Of a stretch of DNA of 64,000 nucleotides, positions 33,191 through 43,236 are shown piece by piece (the stretch's first letter is position 1; each line of letters starts with the position of its first letter). The stretch is from Phyllobacterium phragmitis (GTDB taxonomy: Bacteria; Pseudomonadota; Alphaproteobacteria; Rhizobiales; Rhizobiaceae), in the NCBI RefSeq assembly GCF_002980495.1, contig NZ_PVBR01000012.1, forward strand, positions 62,001 to 126,000, given 5' to 3'. The notes under the pieces are model-generated. The model was not told the origin of the DNA. It searched no databases and was given only the letters and a program-made list of their open reading frames with translations. The position numbers and the translations under genes were made by a program.

Positions 33191-35131
33191 TCAGATCGAC
33201 CAGGAATCAGCGTCGTAATTGCTGATAATGCCATGTTCGCCGAGATATTTCTCGACTTCCGCCGCCAGTTCCTCCGTCGAACGTCCGCTCGTCCTCAGAT
33301 GGATTTCCGGCTTCTCTGGCTTCTCATAAGGCGAATCCACGCCGGTGAAATTCTTGATCTCGCCGCGTAGCGCCTTGGCATAGAGCCCCTTCGGGTCGCG
33401 TTCGATACATTCTTCGATCGGCGTGTCGACGAAAATCTCGATGAATTCGCCCTCCGGAAGGAGTTCCCGCACCAACTGCCGCTCGGCCTGGAAAGGCGAG
33501 ATGAAGGACACCAGCACGATCAGCCCCGCATCCGCCATCAGCTTCGCCACTTCCCCGACGCGGCGAATGTTCTCCACCCTGTCCTCGGCGGTAAAACCCA
33601 GATCGCGATTGAGACCGTGACGGACATTGTCGCCATCGAGAATATAAGTGTGCTTGCCGAGCGAATGGAGATGCTTCTCCAGAAGGTTGGCGACCGTCGA
33701 TTTTCCCGAACCCGACAGCCCGGTAAACCAGAGAACCGCCGGGCGCTGATATTTCTGCTCGGCGCGGGCGTTCCTGTCGACATCGAGCGCCTGCCAGTGC
33801 ACGTTCGATGCACGCCGCAGCGCGAAATTGATCATGCCGGCACCCACCGTTGCATTCGTCATCCGGTCGATGAGAATGAACGAGCCCGTCGAGCGGTTCT
33901 CTTTATAGGAATCAAAGGCGATCGGTTCGCCAGTCGACAGATTGCAGACGCCGACCTCGTTCAGCGCCAGATGCTTTGCCGCTTCCTGAGCGAAACTGTT
34001 GATGTTGATGCGATGTTTCAGATCGGTGACCGTGACTGTCACCTGATCCGTTTCCGTGCGCAGCAGATAGGGACGGCCGGGCATCATCACCTCTTCGTCG
34101 AACCAGACGAGATGAGCGGCAAACTGGTCCGCGACCTCGGGGCGGGCGTCGGGCGCAACCAGCATGTTGCCGCGCGACACTTCGACCTCGTCATCCAGAA
34201 CGATGGTGATCGCCTGCCCCTCGAAAGCCTGCTCCAGATCGCCATCCTGCGTGACGATGCGCTTGACCCGCGATGCCTTGCCCGATTTGGCGACGACGAC
34301 GGGACTGCCCACCGCAATCGTGCCGGAAGCGACGGTTCCGGCGAAACCGCGAAAATTCTGGTTCGGACGGTTCACATATTGCACCGGAAAGCGGAACGGC
34401 CTGGCGGCGTCGGCTTCGTCCAGCGAGACGCTTTCGAGATGCGCCAGCAGCGTCGGTCCATCATACCAGCCGAGCTTTTCCGATTTCAGCGTGACATTAT
34501 CGCCGTAGCGGGCGGAAATCGGGATCGGCTGGATCGTCGCAAAGCCCAGATCACGGGCAAAACCCGTGTAATCGGCCACGATACGGTCGAACACGTCTCG
34601 CGAATAATCCACGAGGTCGATCTTGTTGACCGCCAGCACGATATGCCGGATGCCGAGCAGGGAAGCGATGAACGAGTGCCGCCGTGTCTGGGTCAATATG
34701 CCCTGACGGGCATCGACGAGCACGATGGCGAGATCCGCGGTGGAAGCGCCGGTCGCCATGTTGCGGGTATATTGTTCATGCCCTGGCGTATCGGCAACGA
34801 TGAACTTGCGCTTCGGCGTGGCAAAGAAGCGATAGGCGACATCGATGGTGATGCCCTGTTCGCGCTCGGCATCCAGCCCATCCACCAGAAGCGCGAAATC
34901 GATATCGTCGCCATTGGTGCCATGCTTGCGGCTGTCACTCTGCAAGGTGGCGAGCTGATCTTCGAAGATGAGCTTGGTATCGTAGAGAAGCCTGCCGATC
35001 AGGGTCGATTTCCCGTCATCCACCGAGCCGCAGGTCAGGAAACGCAGAAGCGATTTCCTTTCCTGATCGGCCATGAATGCGAGGACTTCATCCGCTTCGT
35101 CGGCGACAGCGGGTAGATCGATCCTGTTCAT
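33191..35131 (-). CDS. cysNC: Bifunctional sulfate adenylyltransferase subunit 1 / adenylylsulfate kinase
   Basis: The 646-residue protein joins CysN (GTPase that drives APS formation; [18 protein letters not shown] near residue 36, [11 protein letters not shown] near 115, NKIDL near 170) to a C-terminal CysC APS kinase ([17 protein letters not shown] near 465, ending ~ residue 640). Fusion of both is typical of rhizobia. It activates sulfate to APS and then PAPS in the cytoplasm. Its start overlaps the cysD stop by one base. Confidence 0.95.
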   Translation of the reverse strand: MNRIDLPAVADEADEVLAFMADQERKSLLRFLTCGSVDDGKSTLIGRLLYDTKLIFEDQLATLQSDSRKHGTNGDDIDFALLVDGLDAEREQGITIDVAYRFFATPKRKFIVADTPGHEQYTRNMATGASTADLAIVLVDARQGILTQTRRHSFIASLLGIRHIVLAVNKIDLVDYSRDVFDRIVADYTGFARDLGFATIQPIPISARYGDNVTLKSEKLGWYDGPTLLAHLESVSLDEADAARPFRFPVQYVNRPNQNFRGFAGTVASGTIAVGSPVVVAKSGKASRVKRIVTQDGDLEQAFEGQAITIVLDDEVEVSRGNMLVAPDARPEVADQFAAHLVWFDEEVMMPGRPYLLRTETDQVTVTVTDLKHRININSFAQEAAKHLALNEVGVCNLSTGEPIAFDSYKENRSTGSFILIDRMTNATVGAGMINFALRRASNVHWQALDVDRNARAEQKYQRPAVLWFTGLSGSGKSTVANLLEKHLHSLGKHTYILDGDNVRHGLNRDLGFTAEDRVENIRRVGEVAKLMADAGLIVLVSFISPFQAERQLVRELLPEGEFIEIFVDTPIEECIERDPKGLYAKALRGEIKNFTGVDSPYEKPEKPEIHLRTSGRSTEELAAEVEKYLGEHGIISNYDADSWSI

Positions 35132-36036
35132 CAGAAATATCCCTCACGCTTCTTCTTCTCCATCGAGCCCGCCTCGTCCTTGTCGATAAGACGGCCTTGC
35201 CGTTCGGAGGTACGCGCGATCAGCATCTCGCCGACGATCTCGGGCAGGGTCGCCGCATCCGATTCGATCGCGCCGGTGAGCGGATAGCAGCCAAGCGTGC
35301 GGAAACGGACCATGCGCTCTTCGATCTTTTCACCGGCTCTCAATTTCATGCGGTCGTCATCGACCATGATCAACATCCCGTCGCGCTCGACGACCGGGCG
35401 CCTGGCCGCGAAATAGAGCGGCACGATGGGGATGTTCTCCTGCAGAATATATTGCCAGATGTCGAGTTCAGTCCAGTTCGACAGGGGAAATACGCGGATG
35501 GATTCACCCTTGGCGATGCGGGTATTATAGATCTTCCACATTTCCGGGCGCTGGTTTTTCGGATCCCAGGCATGCTGCGCATTGCGGAATGAGAAAATGC
35601 GCTCCTTGGCACGGGATTTTTCCTCGTCGCGCCGCGCCCCGCCGAAAGCCGCGTCGAAACCGTATTTGTCGAGTGCCTGGCGCAGACCGACGGTCTTCAT
35701 GACATGGGTGTGGGTGTTGGAGCCGTGTATGAAGGGGTTTATGCCCTGCTGCACGCCGTCTTCGTTGATATGCACGCGCAGTTCGAACCCCAGTTCCCGC
35801 GCCTGGGCATCGCGAAATGCGATCATTTCGCGGAATTTCCACGTCGTATCGACATGCAGGAACGGAAAGGGCGGCTTCGCCGGATAAAACGCCTTCATCG
35901 CCAGATGCAGCATGACGGAGGAGTCCTTGCCGACGGAATAAAGCATCACCGGGTTGGCGAATGTCGCCGCAACCTCGCGAAAAATATGGATGGCCTCGGC
36001 TTCAAGACGCTGCAGATGCGTCAAAATCTGATTCAT
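35131..36036 (-). CDS. cysD: Sulfate adenylyltransferase subunit 2
   Basis: This 301-residue PP-loop enzyme has the ATP pyrophosphatase motif [14 protein letters not shown] (about residue 33), [19 protein letters not shown] (about 145) and [14 protein letters not shown] (about 195), all diagnostic of CysD. The ATG at 36036 gives [16 protein letters not shown], the family's usual start. It heads the cysD-cysNC-cysQ operon. No cysH or cysG lies next to it in this window. Confidence 0.94.
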   Translation of the reverse strand: MNQILTHLQRLEAEAIHIFREVAATFANPVMLYSVGKDSSVMLHLAMKAFYPAKPPFPFLHVDTTWKFREMIAFRDAQARELGFELRVHINEDGVQQGINPFIHGSNTHTHVMKTVGLRQALDKYGFDAAFGGARRDEEKSRAKERIFSFRNAQHAWDPKNQRPEMWKIYNTRIAKGESIRVFPLSNWTELDIWQYILQENIPIVPLYFAARRPVVERDGMLIMVDDDRMKLRAGEKIEERMVRFRTLGCYPLTGAIESDAATLPEIVGEMLIARTSERQGRLIDKDEAGSMEKKKREGYF

Positions 36037-36390
36037 GACGGCTTGATTCCGTTTCGGTTTCACTTGACGACCATGATGACATACCGTGCCCAGATGGTAT
36101 GGATAAGGCAAGGGCTGATCGGTTTCCGGGGTCTTACTGCCTCAAACAGGGCTCCGCAACCGCCAGCAAATGGCTGGATTGAAGAAAAGGATGAAATCGC
36201 AGAATGGCTCTTCTACACGCCAAAAACGTGCTACCGGACAGCAGCCGGACAGAAGAATGTTCCCGCCTGATTATCACCTCGGCCAGCATCTCTAACCCTT
36301 CGGAAATCCTACTGATTTTATGAGCTACTGGTCAGCCCCCCGGCTTCTCCGGCAACCCGTTCGAACCGGCCGCACCTCCGGCAACGCCCG
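36037..36390. other. Intergenic region upstream of cysD
   Basis: These 354 bases separate cysD from the divergent epimerase gene. No gene, riboswitch or clear terminator was recognised. The promoters of both genes must lie here, but no confident -35/-10 pair could be picked. Confidence 0.4.
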
Positions 36391-37341
36391 ATGAACACCG
36401 GACGAGCCCGCATATTGGTGACGGGTGCGTCCGGCTTTGTCGGACGAGCCCTTGTCCCGCATCTGCTGAAAGCGGGCTATGCCGTCCGCGCGGCATCGAG
36501 AACGCCGGAGAACATTCGTTTGGAAGGCGTCGAGACGGCAATTCTTCCCTCCCCCGACGCCCCTTCGGCTGCCTTTGAGGCGCTTGTCGCCGGATGCGAT
36601 CATGTCGTTCATCTGGCGGCGATCGCCCATGCCCGACATCGGCAGGCGACGGCGGCTTATGAAGCCGTCAACCAGATATTGGCCGAAAGGCTGGCCGAGG
36701 CTGCACATGGTTCCACCAGCGGCAAATTCGTCTTCATCTCCTCCATCCGCGCGCAATGCGGGCCGGTGCGCGATGGCATCGTGCGTGAAACCGATCCGGC
36801 CATGCCGCAAGACGATTACGGGCGGGCGAAACTTGCCGCCGAAAAGACGATCGCATCGACATTCGCGGGCACCGGAAAGTTCACCATTCTGCGCCCGGTC
36901 CTGGTCTATGGTCCCGGCGTGCGCGGCAATATGGGAATGCTGATCCGCCTCGCGCGATTGCCCATTCCCCTGCCCTTCGCGGGGCTCGACGCCAGGCGCT
37001 CGCTTCTCGACCGCGAGGCGCTGTGCGACGCTATTCTGCATGCGATCCGCGAACCGCGCACGAATGGCGGCACCTATCTCGTGGCCGATGCGGCGCCGCT
37101 TTCCGTGGCGGAGATCATCGCCGCGGTCCGGATGGGGCTCGGCCGAAGGCCTGCTCTTTTCCCTCTCCCGCAAGCGTGGCTGGAGCGCCTGGCTAGCCTC
37201 ACCGGCCAGTCCAGGCGATGGCAAGCCGTCACCGGCGGCCTTGTCGCAAGTCCGCTTCTCCTCGAAGCCACAGGCTGGCATCCACCCAGCGATACCTTCC
37301 GGCGCATCGCCGAAAGCATCCGCCAGGACAGCAGGAACTGA
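36391..37341 (+). CDS. NAD-dependent epimerase/dehydratase (extended SDR)
   Basis: The 316-residue protein has the extended-SDR cofactor site VTGASGFVGRAL (residues 10-21), VVHLAAIAH near 70, FISSIRAQCG near 115 and the catalytic YGRAK (about 148). It resembles UDP-sugar 4-epimerases or NDP-sugar reductases that serve lipopolysaccharide synthesis. It stands alone, divergent from cysD. The exact sugar is not predictable. Confidence 0.83.
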   Translation: MNTGRARILVTGASGFVGRALVPHLLKAGYAVRAASRTPENIRLEGVETAILPSPDAPSAAFEALVAGCDHVVHLAAIAHARHRQATAAYEAVNQILAERLAEAAHGSTSGKFVFISSIRAQCGPVRDGIVRETDPAMPQDDYGRAKLAAEKTIASTFAGTGKFTILRPVLVYGPGVRGNMGMLIRLARLPIPLPFAGLDARRSLLDREALCDAILHAIREPRTNGGTYLVADAAPLSVAEIIAAVRMGLGRRPALFPLPQAWLERLASLTGQSRRWQAVTGGLVASPLLLEATGWHPPSDTFRRIAESIRQDSRN

Positions 37342-37359
37342 CACACCTGTCGGACGCTC

Positions 37360-37602
37360 TCAGATGTTGAAGGCCACGCCGATCAGCGCCTTCGTATAGG
37401 CGGCCGCCGGTGCATCGAAGATCGCATCCGTCTCGCCCTCCTCGACGATGCGCCCATTCTTCATCACCACCACATAATCCGCCATGGCTTTTACCACCGG
37501 AAGATCATGGCTGATGAAGATATAGGAAAGACCGTGCGCCTGCTGCAGATCGCGCAGGAGTGCTATCACATGGCCCTTGCACCGAGCGGTCGAGCGCCGC
37601 AC
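37360..37602 (-). pseudogene. C-terminal stump of a peptide-type ABC ATPase (YejF/DppF-like)
   Basis: The minus-strand frame reads HVIALLRDLQQAHGLSYIF, then ISHDLPVVKAMADYVVVMKN and ends in a typical oligopeptide ABC ATPase tail. Just upstream, AALDRSVQ (from SALDRSVQ) continues in another frame: one extra G in the GGG at about 37574-37576 breaks the gene. Walker A and signature motifs are absent. This is a decayed 3' end. Confidence 0.75.
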
Positions 37603-37623
37603 GTCTGTCCCGCTCTTGTTTGC

Positions 37624-37737
37624 TCAGTTGCGGTTCGTGGACGAATAGTCCTTCGGTTCGGCGAGCGCAGGACTGGCGCCGATCAGGAATGATCCAAGCA
37701 GGATGGCGGCGCGGAGATTGATTTTCGATAGTATCAT
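37624..37737 (-). CDS. Short secreted peptide or truncated gene start (37 aa)
   Basis: A good GAGGGAGAA site precedes an ATG that opens MILSKINLRAAILLGSFLIG and ASPALAEPKD, a clean signal peptide, but the frame stops after 37 codons. It abuts the broken ABC ATPase. It is probably the 5' end of a periplasmic protein gene joined to the stump by deletion. Confidence 0.35.
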   Translation of the reverse strand: MILSKINLRAAILLGSFLIGASPALAEPKDYSSTNRN

Positions 37738-37977
37738 TTTGTTCTCCCTCGTTTGGGTTGTACTGGGAGAGAAGGGCAAATTGCTTTCGAAGGCAAGATT
37801 GTTCCACACCTTGACCCCAGTTCTTCGGGCAGCCGAATTGCCTGGAGACAGCACCATGGTTCGTCTGCTTAATCGCTATGCTTTCATTGCATCCCATACT
37901 TTTTTTCCGATGCAGCACGGGGAATGATTTTGTGCAAATGTCGGAGTGAACCGGATGCAAGCGGTAAAGAGGATGTG

Positions 37978-39093
37978 ATGGACAGGATTGATTGCGTGAT
38001 TGCCGGTGCAGGCGTAGTCGGCCTGGCGGTGGCGCGGGAAATGGCCGGACGCGGTTTAGAGACGCTGGTCATCGAATCGGAAAACATGATCGGCGCCGGC
38101 ACGAGTTCGCGCAATTCGGAGGTCATCCACGCCGGCATCTATTATCCGACCGGAAGCCTCAAGGCGCGCCTTTGCGTCGAGGGCCGCGCCGCCCTTTATG
38201 CCTATGCCGAGGAACATGGCGTTCCCTTCTCGCGCTGCGGCAAGCTGATCGTCGCCTGCCATGAAGATCAGCACGGCAAGCTCGACATCATTGCCGGACA
38301 TGCGGCCGCCTGCGGCGTTCATGATCTCAGGCGTCTTTCCGCAGCCGAGGCGCGCGCGATGGAGCCGGAACTCGCCTGCACCTCGGCACTGTTTTCGCCT
38401 TCGACCGGCATCATCGACAGCCATGCCCTGATGCTGGCTCTGCAAGGGGATGCCGAACGCAATGGCGCTGCCGTCGCCTTCAACACCAGAATGCTTTCGG
38501 GCCAAGCGGAAACCGGAGGGATCGTGCTCAAGACAACGAACCTGGAAACCGGCGACGCCTACGAACTGATGGCCGATCGTTTCATCAATGCCGGCGGGCT
38601 TGGCGCACAGCATATCGCCGCCTCGATCAAAGGCATGCCTGCCGCCTACATTCCGGAACAGCGCCTCGCCAAGGGCAATTACTTCTCCGCGCTCGGCAAG
38701 ACCCCTTTCTCGCGCCTCATCTATCCGGTACCCGAAGATGGTGGTCTCGGCGTGCATCTGACGCTCGACCTTCACGGGCGGATGCGCTTCGGCCCTGACG
38801 TGGAATGGATCGAATCCATCGATTACGCAGTCGATCCCCGGCGGGCGGAGCGGTTCTATGCAGCCATTCGCTCCTATTGGCCGGCCTTGCCGGACGATTG
38901 TCTGCAATCCGCCTATAGCGGCATCCGCCCCAAACTTTCCGGCCTTGGAGAACCCGCCGCCGATTTCCTGATCCAAGGCCCGCAGACCCATGGAATAGCC
39001 GGGCTGGTCAATCTTTTCGGCATCGAGAGCCCGGGCCTCACCTCATGCCTGGCAATCGCGAAACATGTGGCCGACATGGTCGAGCCTGACTGA
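37978..39093 (+). CDS. FAD-dependent oxidoreductase, L-2-hydroxyglutarate oxidase (LhgO)-like
   Basis: This 371-residue flavoprotein starts with the FAD site [19 protein letters not shown] (residues 5-23) and has [16 protein letters not shown] near 44-59, a signature of the LhgO/YgaF group, and [15 protein letters not shown] near the C terminus. Such enzymes oxidise L-2-hydroxyglutarate to 2-oxoglutarate at the membrane. The ATG at 37978 follows AAGAGGA. It is a single-gene unit; the upstream frame to 37924 is not conserved-looking. Confidence 0.85.
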   Translation: MDRIDCVIAGAGVVGLAVAREMAGRGLETLVIESENMIGAGTSSRNSEVIHAGIYYPTGSLKARLCVEGRAALYAYAEEHGVPFSRCGKLIVACHEDQHGKLDIIAGHAAACGVHDLRRLSAAEARAMEPELACTSALFSPSTGIIDSHALMLALQGDAERNGAAVAFNTRMLSGQAETGGIVLKTTNLETGDAYELMADRFINAGGLGAQHIAASIKGMPAAYIPEQRLAKGNYFSALGKTPFSRLIYPVPEDGGLGVHLTLDLHGRMRFGPDVEWIESIDYAVDPRRAERFYAAIRSYWPALPDDCLQSAYSGIRPKLSGLGEPAADFLIQGPQTHGIAGLVNLFGIESPGLTSCLAIAKHVADMVEPD

Positions 39094-39265
39094 TGCGCAC
39101 GGTCTTTCCGGTGGCTTCAAACAGCATTTCCATGCTGTTGAACTTGTATGGCAATGCCGCTGATTTTACCTTTGTCGCAGGGCGAAAAATTGGATATGCC
39201 ACGCGTAAAATATACCACCTGCCGCATTCCCCATCCCATTGCATCCCCCTTCATTGGAACCCGTC

Positions 39266-40219
39266 ATGCTGAACGGAATCATTCTGGCTTTTGCCTCCTA
39301 TGCCGCGTTCGCGTTCAGCGATGCCTGCGTCAAATTCCTCGGCGGAAGCCTCTCGCCCTATGAAATCGCATTTTTCGGCGCGCTATTCGGGCTGACGGCC
39401 CTGCCCTTCATGAAACGCCAGGACGAGCGGTGGCGAGACATCTTCATCACCCGCAACAAGCCCATGTGGCTCCTGCGCACGATCATGGCCACGTCAGGCG
39501 TGATCGGCAGCGTCGTCGCCTTCACACATCTGTCGATGGCCGAGGCTTTTGCGCTGATCTTCCTGCTTCCCGCATTCGTGACGATCCTTTCCGTCATATT
39601 CCTGAAGGAACAGGTCGGATGGAAGAGATGGTCCGCCGTGCTGATCGGCTTCACCGGCGTGCTGATCGTGCTTCGTCCCGGTTTTCGCGAGCTTTCGCTC
39701 GGTCATCTCGGCGCCCTCTTCGCGGGGTTCAGCGGAGCGGTCGGCATCGTCATCTTTCGCGTCATGGGAAACCATGAAAAGCGCATCACGCTTTATGCGA
39801 GCGGGCTCTTCGGCCCCATCATCATCTGCGGCCTGCTGACCGCAGCGACCGACTATGCGAGCCCCACGGCCGAGCAGTGGCTCTACCTCGCCGGTTACGG
39901 CCTTCTCGCCGCACTGGCAAACATTCTGCTGATGACCGCCGCCCAGCGTGCACCCGCCAGCGCCATCGCCTCCCCGCAATATAGTCAGATGATCTGGGCC
40001 ATCCTGTTCGGCTATTTCGTCTTTAACGACACGATCGACCTGCCCATGCTGACCGGCATTATCCTGATCATTATTTCAGGGTTCTTCACCTTCATCCGCG
40101 AGGAAAAGAGAGGCGTCACGAAGCCGCTCTCGGTTGCGACATCCGAACCCAGCCCCGTTCTCGTGCCAGAAGAAACGCAAGCAGCATCTCTGGATAAATC
40201 TTCGCGTGAATCAACGTAG
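39266..40219 (+). CDS. DMT family transporter (EamA domains)
   Basis: The 317-residue membrane protein has ten predicted helices in two EamA repeats (AFSDACVKFLGG and MAEAFALIFLLPAFVTILSV in the first; AQRAPASAIASPQYSQMIWA in the second). It probably exports a metabolite, as other drug/metabolite transporters do. The start at 39266 gives helix one at once. It converges on pcm with no spacer, so transcript ends may overlap. Confidence 0.85.
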   Translation: MLNGIILAFASYAAFAFSDACVKFLGGSLSPYEIAFFGALFGLTALPFMKRQDERWRDIFITRNKPMWLLRTIMATSGVIGSVVAFTHLSMAEAFALIFLLPAFVTILSVIFLKEQVGWKRWSAVLIGFTGVLIVLRPGFRELSLGHLGALFAGFSGAVGIVIFRVMGNHEKRITLYASGLFGPIIICGLLTAATDYASPTAEQWLYLAGYGLLAALANILLMTAAQRAPASAIASPQYSQMIWAILFGYFVFNDTIDLPMLTGIILIIISGFFTFIREEKRGVTKPLSVATSEPSPVLVPEETQAASLDKSSREST

Positions 40220-40220
40220 A

Positions 40221-40871
40221 TCACACCGATGGAAGCCCCTCCCCGATGAGCGGCACGAACATGACGCCACCCAGATCCTCCTCCTCGAATTTCGTGCCGC
40301 TGATGCGGGTGATCTTCATGAGACGCTGACTGCTTACTTCAGGGCCGACCGGAATGATCAATAGCCCACCGACATCGAGCTGGTCCATCAGCATCTGCGG
40401 CGGCCCGGGCGCGCCGGCGGCGACTATGACGGCATCGAAGGGGGCGGCCTCAAGCCAACCTTTCGTGCCGTCGCCGACGCGCAGCTCGATATTGTCGAAG
40501 CCGAGCCTTTCGAGCCGCTCACGCGCCGAATGCCCCAGCGCCGCATGCCGCTCGATCGTGTAGACACGCCTGGCGATCCGCGCCATGACAGCAGCCGCAT
40601 AGCCTGAACCGGTTCCGACCTCCAGCACCTTGTCGCCGGGTTTCACCCCGGCCGCCTCGATCATCAACGCTACGATATAGGGCTGGGAGATCGTCTGGCC
40701 GTCGCCGATCGGCAGCGGCCCGTCCTCATAGGCGAATTCCTCGAAACCGGGATCGACGAACGCCTCGCGCGCAACATTACGCGCGGCATCAAGAACATTC
40801 CGGTCCTTGATGCCGCGCCGGGCCAGATCGATATCGACCATGCGGTTGCGGGCAGCAATCGGGTCAAACAC
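40221..40871 (-). CDS. pcm: Protein-L-isoaspartate O-methyltransferase
   Basis: The 216-residue enzyme has the PCMT blocks GPLPIGDGQTISQPYIVALM (about residue 55), the SAM site VLEVGTGSGYAAAVMA (about 85), and VGDGTKGW and DAVIVAAGAP near 135-155. It repairs isoaspartyl damage in proteins. A GTG start at 40871 after AGGAGAAGAACC gives the normal family length; longer frames upstream read through the inverted repeat at 40904-40944. Upstream DNA is LigD debris. Confidence 0.9.
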   Translation of the reverse strand: MFDPIAARNRMVDIDLARRGIKDRNVLDAARNVAREAFVDPGFEEFAYEDGPLPIGDGQTISQPYIVALMIEAAGVKPGDKVLEVGTGSGYAAAVMARIARRVYTIERHAALGHSARERLERLGFDNIELRVGDGTKGWLEAAPFDAVIVAAGAPGPPQMLMDQLDVGGLLIIPVGPEVSSQRLMKITRISGTKFEEEDLGGVMFVPLIGEGLPSV

Positions 40872-40903
40872 GGTTCTTCTCCTGCATTTAACGCCCAACT
40901 CAT

Positions 40904-40944
40904 CAGCAGGCCTATTGTTCCTACCCGGAACAATAGGCCTGCTG
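40904..40944. repeat. Perfect 18-bp inverted repeat upstream of pcm
   Basis: Arms 40904-40921 and 40927-40944 are exact inverted copies (CAGCAGGCCTATTGTTCC) with a 5-bp loop. The structure would be a very stable hairpin in the pcm leader. One arm belongs to the LigD remnant (reading NQQAYCSG), so the second may be a copy made by a template switch. It lacks a T-run. Confidence 0.8.
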
Positions 40945-41330
40945 GTTGCGCAGATAATCGGCAAGGATCTTCCCACGCCGCTTCGATTTGGTGATGGTCG
41001 AGGCATAGAGGTCGGGGCTGTCGGCGGCCATGGCATCGGCAATCGATTTCGTGAACGCCTTCACGGCGACCCAATCGGCTTTCGGCTGAAGCGGTGTGAC
41101 GACATGCAGCCCCTTCCCGCCCGAGGTCTTCACGAAGGCCGAGAGCCCCGCTTAGGTGAGCCGTTCACGCACCTCGCGCGCGGCGTCGGCCACCGCTTTC
41201 CCGGCAACGCCCTCACCCGGATCGAGATCCATTATAATCATGTCGGGGCGCTCCCAGTCGGTGGCCGCCCGGCAACGCGGTTCGATAGCCTTTGTTCCTG
41301 CCGTCAGGCGAGGTGGGCAGGTGGAATCGG
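40930..41330 (-). pseudogene. LigD polymerase-domain remnant
   Basis: Two minus-strand segments match the primase-polymerase domain of the NHEJ ligase LigD: RPDMIIMDLDPGEGVAGKAV then AREVRERLT, and after an in-frame TAA, AGLSAFVKTSGGKGLHVV then PKADWVAVKAF. They run in the same frame with one nonsense codon (at about 41153-41155), and both ends are missing. This is a dead fragment of a ligD gene. Confidence 0.8.
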
Positions 41331-41542
41331 CCTTCTCGCTGACATGAGATGATGAAATTCGAAATCGCTTCAGAAACAGTTCGGCGGAGACGCCACTTTC
41401 TTTACCGATCTTCAAGATCAGATGGCTGGAAAAGCCAAATGAGTTTTAATTATATTATATATATTCCAGTATATTATAGAATTTTCAACTTTATTCCTGA
41501 TAGTTTGTGTGCCTATTCGACTTGCTTTAGGAAGGAATAGGC

Positions 41543-42301
41543 ATGGCACAAGACACCTTCCCCAAATGTGTGCGATATGTTTTCGAGGAAGAAGGCGGGT
41601 ATGCTGATAATCCCGCCGACCCAGGCGGTCCCACCAATATGGGCATCACTCTGCGGACCCTCTCGGCGTGGAAGGGGCATACGGTCTCTCCGGACGAAGT
41701 CAAAGCTCTCAGTAAAGCAGAGGCAACGAAGATCTATAAAGTCCAATACTGGGATAAAGTAGACGGAGACGCATTGCCTGCGGGTCTGGATTACGCAGTA
41801 TTCGATTTTGCAGTCAATTCTGGTCCGGCGCGTGCAGCGATAACGTTGCAGGAGATTGTCGGCGCTGCGCCGGACGGCGTGATCGGCCTGCAGACGATCC
41901 GCGCCGTGGAAAGCCATAATGTTGCGGATGTCATCAATACGCTCTGCGACAAACGCCAAGCGTGGCTTCAAACATTGATGGGAGCAAGCACATTCGGAAC
42001 AGGCTGGAATTCACGTGTCGACCGTGTCCGGTCACGCGCTCTGGCACTTGTAAAAAGCGGAGGTCGTCATGCTGTTGCCGCTTCGGATGTGGCGACGGCA
42101 AAGGCCAACCAGAGCGACACCTCGGTTTCCTCGATCCTTACCAAGCCGGAAGCGTTGGGATCTCTTGGAAGCGTTGCTACAGGCCTGGCCGCGATAGCGA
42201 CTGGACGCGGCCCGGTGCAGTACGCACTTGCAGCCGTCATGATCGTTTTCGCGCTCGTTGGAGTCTGGTATTTCATTCGCCGTATCCGCAACGAACCCTA
42301 G
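41543..42301 (+). CDS. GH108 N-acetylmuramidase with C-terminal membrane anchor (SagA/TtsA-like)
   Basis: The 252-residue protein has the GH108 catalytic block FEEEGGYADNPADPGGPTNM (residues 14-33; Glu of EGGY is catalytic), then a PG_binding_3 domain (APDGVIGLQTIRAV, about 110). A ~45-residue linker leads to one membrane helix (about 226-245) and a basic end (RRIRNEP). There is no signal peptide. Relatives include phage endolysins, Brucella SagA and Salmonella TtsA, which remodel peptidoglycan for secretion. It precedes a LuxR gene and a leaderless lectin. AAGGA stands before the ATG. Confidence 0.85.
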   Translation: MAQDTFPKCVRYVFEEEGGYADNPADPGGPTNMGITLRTLSAWKGHTVSPDEVKALSKAEATKIYKVQYWDKVDGDALPAGLDYAVFDFAVNSGPARAAITLQEIVGAAPDGVIGLQTIRAVESHNVADVINTLCDKRQAWLQTLMGASTFGTGWNSRVDRVRSRALALVKSGGRHAVAASDVATAKANQSDTSVSSILTKPEALGSLGSVATGLAAIATGRGPVQYALAAVMIVFALVGVWYFIRRIRNEP

Positions 42302-42492
42302 TTCCATGTTTCTCAATGACCGCGACGCCTGGCAAGAGCGAGACCCGCAGATACGAGAACGGCCGGTACGGCTGCGCTATGAGATGGAGGATTTGCATGC
42401 ACTTCCGCCCGTTGTGCGGCTGTATTGTTGAACACGGCATCACAGCTGAAGAAGGGAGTGTCCATAGATGTTCATGGGCCCACTTGTAGTGT

Positions 42493-43236
42493 TTATAGGT
42501 CCACTGGAATGAACTGGCACTGCATTGCGCGCGCAACAGCCTGCGTCTTGTTGGCGGCGCCCAGCTTATTCATTGCGCTGACAGTATGCGCGGTGACGGT
42601 GCGCTCCGTGATATTCAGGATTTCGGCGACATCATTAGCTGTCTTGCCGACAGCGGCCCATCGCAGGACTTCCCTCTCGCGCATAGTTAGCGGTGACCGG
42701 ACGGGCGGGCGGGCGGCACCCACAACTTGCCGGACCTTCTCGGCAGTGTATATGGCAATGAATTGAAGAGCCGGTTTGGCACGCACCGGCAGCTCAGAGT
42801 GCCGCCCACTCATTGAAATGCAGGCCGTGCGATGCGCAAACCCCGGAACCGGCACGCAAAAGCCTCGCAACATGCCGAAATCCCGAGCCAACGCCATCAG
42901 TTCGCCAGCACGAGACTCCCGCTCTCGATCGTACGGCGCCTCCTTCCAGTCGAATGCCCGAAATGTGTTTCGACACATACGGGCCACAGGATCACAGCGT
43001 GCATATTTCCGTGTTGCGTAAAGCTCCGGCCACCCCTCAGGCAATTCATCAAAACAAATGACGTCTTCTATGTTCTCATACGACAATGGAAGATCAGAAA
43101 TGACCAGATTTGTAAATCCAAACGGCGATATCGTCTGCATAAATATTCGTATAATATCAATGCTATTCGTTGCTTTATCTATACTTTCAATAAAGTTTAA
43201 TAAAATTGTCACATAATAGAAATTCTCTCTGTTCAT
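42493..43236 (-). CDS. LuxR family quorum-sensing regulator with autoinducer-binding domain
   Basis: The 247-residue regulator has an acyl-homoserine-lactone-binding domain (about residues 15-165, with YATRKYARCDPVARM and FDWKEAPYDR carrying the conserved Tyr, Asp and Trp) and a LuxR HTH (LTMREREVLRWAAVGKTAND then ITERTVTAHTVSAMNKLGA, about 182-230). GAGGTG precedes the ATG. No luxI synthase gene is in the window, so it may be a solo receptor. It lies between the muramidase (convergent) and the lectin (divergent). Confidence 0.9.
   Translation of the reverse strand: MNRENFYYVTILLNFIESIDKATNSIDIIRIFMQTISPFGFTNLVISDLPLSYENIEDVICFDELPEGWPELYATRKYARCDPVARMCRNTFRAFDWKEAPYDRERESRAGELMALARDFGMLRGFCVPVPGFAHRTACISMSGRHSELPVRAKPALQFIAIYTAEKVRQVVGAARPPVRSPLTMREREVLRWAAVGKTANDVAEILNITERTVTAHTVSAMNKLGAANKTQAVARAMQCQFIPVDL

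Noticed and set aside
41543-42301. Remnant of a prophage lysis cassette
   Set aside because: No other phage gene, holin or integrase is nearby. The membrane-anchored form and the neighbours fit a cellular role better, although a phage origin of the gene itself is possible.
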